Below the pieces are notes generated by a model. That model did no database searches and had not been told where the DNA came from. It was given only the letters and a program-made list of their open reading frames with translations. This document shows positions 32,066-33,311 of a DNA stretch of 33,311 bases, piece after piece. This DNA is from Planctomycetota bacterium (GTDB lineage Bacteria > Planctomycetota > Phycisphaerae > WQYP01), in the NCBI GenBank assembly GCA_021831565.1, contig JAKBMM010000034.1:1-33311 (forward strand), given 5' to 3'. Numbering within the stretch: position 1 is the stretch's first letter; every line of letters begins with the position of its first letter. The position numbers were made by a program, and so were the translations under genes.

Positions 32066-32363
32066 TCACAACCTTTGGAAGGCCTTGAGGACGAGAGCGG
32101 CCCCGCGCCGGCAAGCCGCTCCGCACGAATGCGTCTCGAACATCGCAGGCCGAACGCCCACCATTTCCGCCAGCGCCCTTGGGCCGGTGACGTGTGCCTC
32201 TTTCATCATCGCCGGCAAAATAAACCCGGCGGCTTCGGCGTCGGCCTGGGCATGGTGATGATCGAACTGGTGGCCGATACGCGCGGCCACCGTCGGAAGC
32301 TGGTGATTTTTCAGCCCCGGCCAGACGCGTGCCGCCAGCCGATACGTGCACAAATAATCGAAT
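32066..32363 (-). pseudogene. DnaQ-like 3'-5' exonuclease, C-terminal fragment
   Basis: The minus-strand frame ending at 32066 encodes about 98 residues: FDYLCTYRLAARVWPGLKNH, then QLPTVAARIGHQFDHHHAQA and DAEAAGFILPAMM. This matches the last third of DnaQ/DEDD exonuclease domains, with the HHAQADA part corresponding to the Exo III region. The Exo I and Exo II regions are missing because the sequence joins the start of a second metallophosphoesterase copy near 32364. The tail with GPRALAEMVGVRP is a typical extra C-terminal segment. No start of its own is found. Confidence 0.65.
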
Positions 32364-32438
32364 ACCGGGCCAGTGCGGCAGTTGTTCGCCATGGGTGTCG
32401 GAGCAGATGCCCAGCATGATTGCGGGGAGAATCGTCAT
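32364..32438 (-). pseudogene. Metallophosphoesterase 5' fragment (second copy)
   Basis: The first 25 codons (MTILPAIMLGICSDTHGEQL and HWPG) and the upstream 38 bases copy those at 28892-29004 with few changes. The frame then enters the exonuclease fragment in another frame and loses all further metal motifs. It is the donor of a start, and probably a promoter, to a chimeric locus. Confidence 0.8.
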
Positions 32439-32461
32439 GCCGCCATTCTATCCGCCGCCGC

Positions 32462-32476
32462 GGACAGTTGTTGTCC
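32462..32476. promoter_or_regulatory. Palindrome GGACA-N5-TGTCC, copy 2
   Basis: GGACAGTTGTTGTCC lies 23 bases before the start of the duplicated metallophosphoesterase fragment, the same distance as for copy 1. Confidence 0.4.
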
Positions 32477-32578
32477 TTGCCGCGGATTGCATGTTCGCCT
32501 GTCTCACCGCTTCGCGGGTCGGTGACACTGCACGCAGGACAGCCGGTCCGCCCGTGGCTGCTGGTCATATACCGTTAA

Positions 32579-32755
32579 TTAACAATACCCTCTGCGGCCC
32601 TCTGTGACTCTGCGGTGAATACATGGAATCAGCCGGATGCGCAGGAATATTTCCTCGCATATTCGGCAGGGAACCCATGTGCCGTCGTCCATGATCTTTT
32701 TCTGATCGTCGTGCGCGGGGGCAAACGGGGTAAAGTTCGCTATTAGATCAGGCAT
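32579..32755 (-). CDS. Small Cys-containing protein, C-terminus replaced by repeat
   Basis: The 58-residue protein begins MPDLIANFTPFAPAHDDQKK and has WVPCRICEEIF, a C-x2-C pair like one half of a zinc ribbon. The last 13 residues (IHRRVTEGRRGYC) are encoded by a repeat arm of the CCGCAGAGG type (32587-32622), so the second half of a zinc-binding site is probably lost. AAAGGAAA lies about 6 bases before the ATG at 32755, a good ribosome site. Function unknown; a truncated gene is likely. Confidence 0.5.
   Translation of the reverse strand: MPDLIANFTPFAPAHDDQKKIMDDGTWVPCRICEEIFLRIRLIPCIHRRVTEGRRGYC
32587..32622. repeat. Single arm of the CCGCAGAGGCGCAGAG-type repeat
   Basis: The tract CCTCTGCGGCCCTCTGTGAC followed by TCTGCGGTGAAT matches the right arm of the elements at 25304 and 28052. 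No partner arm is seen within some hundred bases, so it is solitary. Confidence 0.65.
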
Positions 32756-32827
32756 GGCATTTCCTTTAGTTAAGGCGCGACTGCCGCCACGGGGCAGTCT
32801 TGACATTGTGGTTATATCCGCCGTCGC

Positions 32828-32842
32828 GGACAGTTATTGTCC
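32828..32842. promoter_or_regulatory. Palindrome GGACA-N5-TGTCC, copy 3
   Basis: GGACAGTTATTGTCC lies 72 bases before the start of the small Cys-containing gene on the minus strand. A further CCGCCGTCGC stands in front, as in the other copies. Confidence 0.4.
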
Positions 32843-32965
32843 GGGGGATAAATGTGTTGGCAGGAAAAGGCCATTTGCGAAATACGGGATCGTATCATCG
32901 CGTTCGCACCGTGTTGCCGTTTTATAGTCCATTAAATATGCGCCAATTGCTTGAAACGATGGATG

Positions 32966-33193
32966 TCACCCTTTCGCGTCCCCCCAGTCTGCCGCGAAGC
33001 TCTCCGTGATTATTTCGAGCGTCTTTTCATGCAGTAATAACTCGATCGGCACCCCTAGCTCTTTCGAGAGTTTTCCAGCCTTCTCGGTCCAATCCTGGGC
33101 CTTCGTTTTGGCTGTTGTGATGACGGCCAAACACAGCACTTTCCCATCTCTGCTGTACCGTTCATGCGCCTGCTTGAGTTGCCCTAGGCGTCG
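32966..33193 (-). pseudogene. 3' fragment of an unrecognised gene, probably cut by an insertion sequence
   Basis: The minus-strand frame from 33193 to a stop at 32966 encodes about 75 residues with coding character: LGQLKQAHERYSRDGKVLCL, then AVITTAKTKAQDWTEKAG and ELGVPIELLLHEKTLEIITE. No sensible start codon or ribosome site stands at its 5' end, and an in-frame stop occurs at 33194-33196, just where the sequence turns AT-rich before the transposase gene. It is probably the C-terminal part of a gene split by that element. I do not recognise the family. Confidence 0.45.
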
Positions 33194-33244
33194 TTAATAA
33201 ATAAAGGTAGCAAGTAGGTCCAGGAGTGAGTATGCTGTGGGGGC

Positions 33245-33311
33245 ATGAGAACCTTCAGCCAACTCCAGGAGAAATTTGCCTCAGTCTGGACGCTGCTGGA
33301 CGAGCGGACGC
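33245..33311 (+). CDS. ISAzo13-like transposase, 5' part, cut by the window end
   Basis: The 22 visible codons (MRTFSQLQEKFASVWTLLDE and RT) match the usual start of ISAzo13-family transposases, which begin with a short helix followed by LLDERTRRL. The left end of the element should lie in 33190-33244, a stretch with TTAATAAATAAAGG and CCAGGAG. Only the first 67 bases are in the window, so the family call is tentative. Confidence 0.5.
   Translation, partial: MRTFSQLQEKFASVWTLLDERT

Noticed and set aside
1-33311. tRNA, rRNA, riboswitch or replication origin
   Set aside because: No sequence with the conserved features of these was found by reading; a covariance search could still reveal a small RNA.

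Overview
The window looks like a chromosomal segment of a moderately GC-rich Gram-negative bacterium, most likely a planctomycete of the class Phycisphaerae or a close relative. This is inferred from gene content: a DUF1559-like prepilin, a methyltransferase/GT2 fusion, DUF1573 plus MauE redox genes, a NIF3 protein with an inserted domain, two parvulin-type foldases, LolA-like proteins, and many short intergenic inverted repeats. No rRNA, tRNA or CRISPR array was seen.

Region 1 (1-5.8 kb) holds an unrecognised protein and then a compact same-strand cassette: a secreted Cys-rich small protein, a LolA-like secreted protein, a DUF1573 protein and a MauE-type membrane protein fused to a thioredoxin-like domain. 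The layout resembles the NVEALA-type small secreted peptide loci of Bacteroidetes and is the best candidate here for an undescribed system. A prepilin-like gene follows; its leader runs through an inverted repeat.

Region 2 (5.9-27 kb) is a dense housekeeping backbone. It contains a murQ remnant, a class IV aminotransferase overlapping a NIF3 gene, a SurA/PpiC-like foldase, an AlaC-like aminotransferase, a LolA-like protein, a sugar isomerase-like TIM barrel, YgfZ, a receiver-like protein without the phospho-acceptor Asp, an S10 carboxypeptidase with a PpiC lipoprotein, a LysM protein with a degenerate L,D-transpeptidase-like domain, a methyltransferase-GT2 fusion, rpmB with promoter and terminator, gatC-lipoprotein-gatA, a secreted glycosidase, a VWA membrane protein, an ACT-domain protein and a tyrosine-phosphatase-like protein.

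Region 3 (27.5-33.3 kb) is an accessory island of decaying selfish and defence-type genes. It holds a GxxExxY gene framed by inverted repeats, a metallophosphoesterase, a DUF433/DUF5615 toxin-antitoxin pair with a frameshifted toxin, a partly deleted second copy of that pair, two HEPN/nucleotidyltransferase pairs (one with a truncated HEPN), an antitoxin with a frameshifted PemK/MazF toxin, a chimera of a duplicated metallophosphoesterase 5' end and a DnaQ-like exonuclease 3' end, a small truncated Cys-containing protein, and at the right edge an ISAzo13-like transposase start next to a broken gene. A palindrome GGACA-N5-TGTCC occurs upstream of three minus-strand genes of this island.
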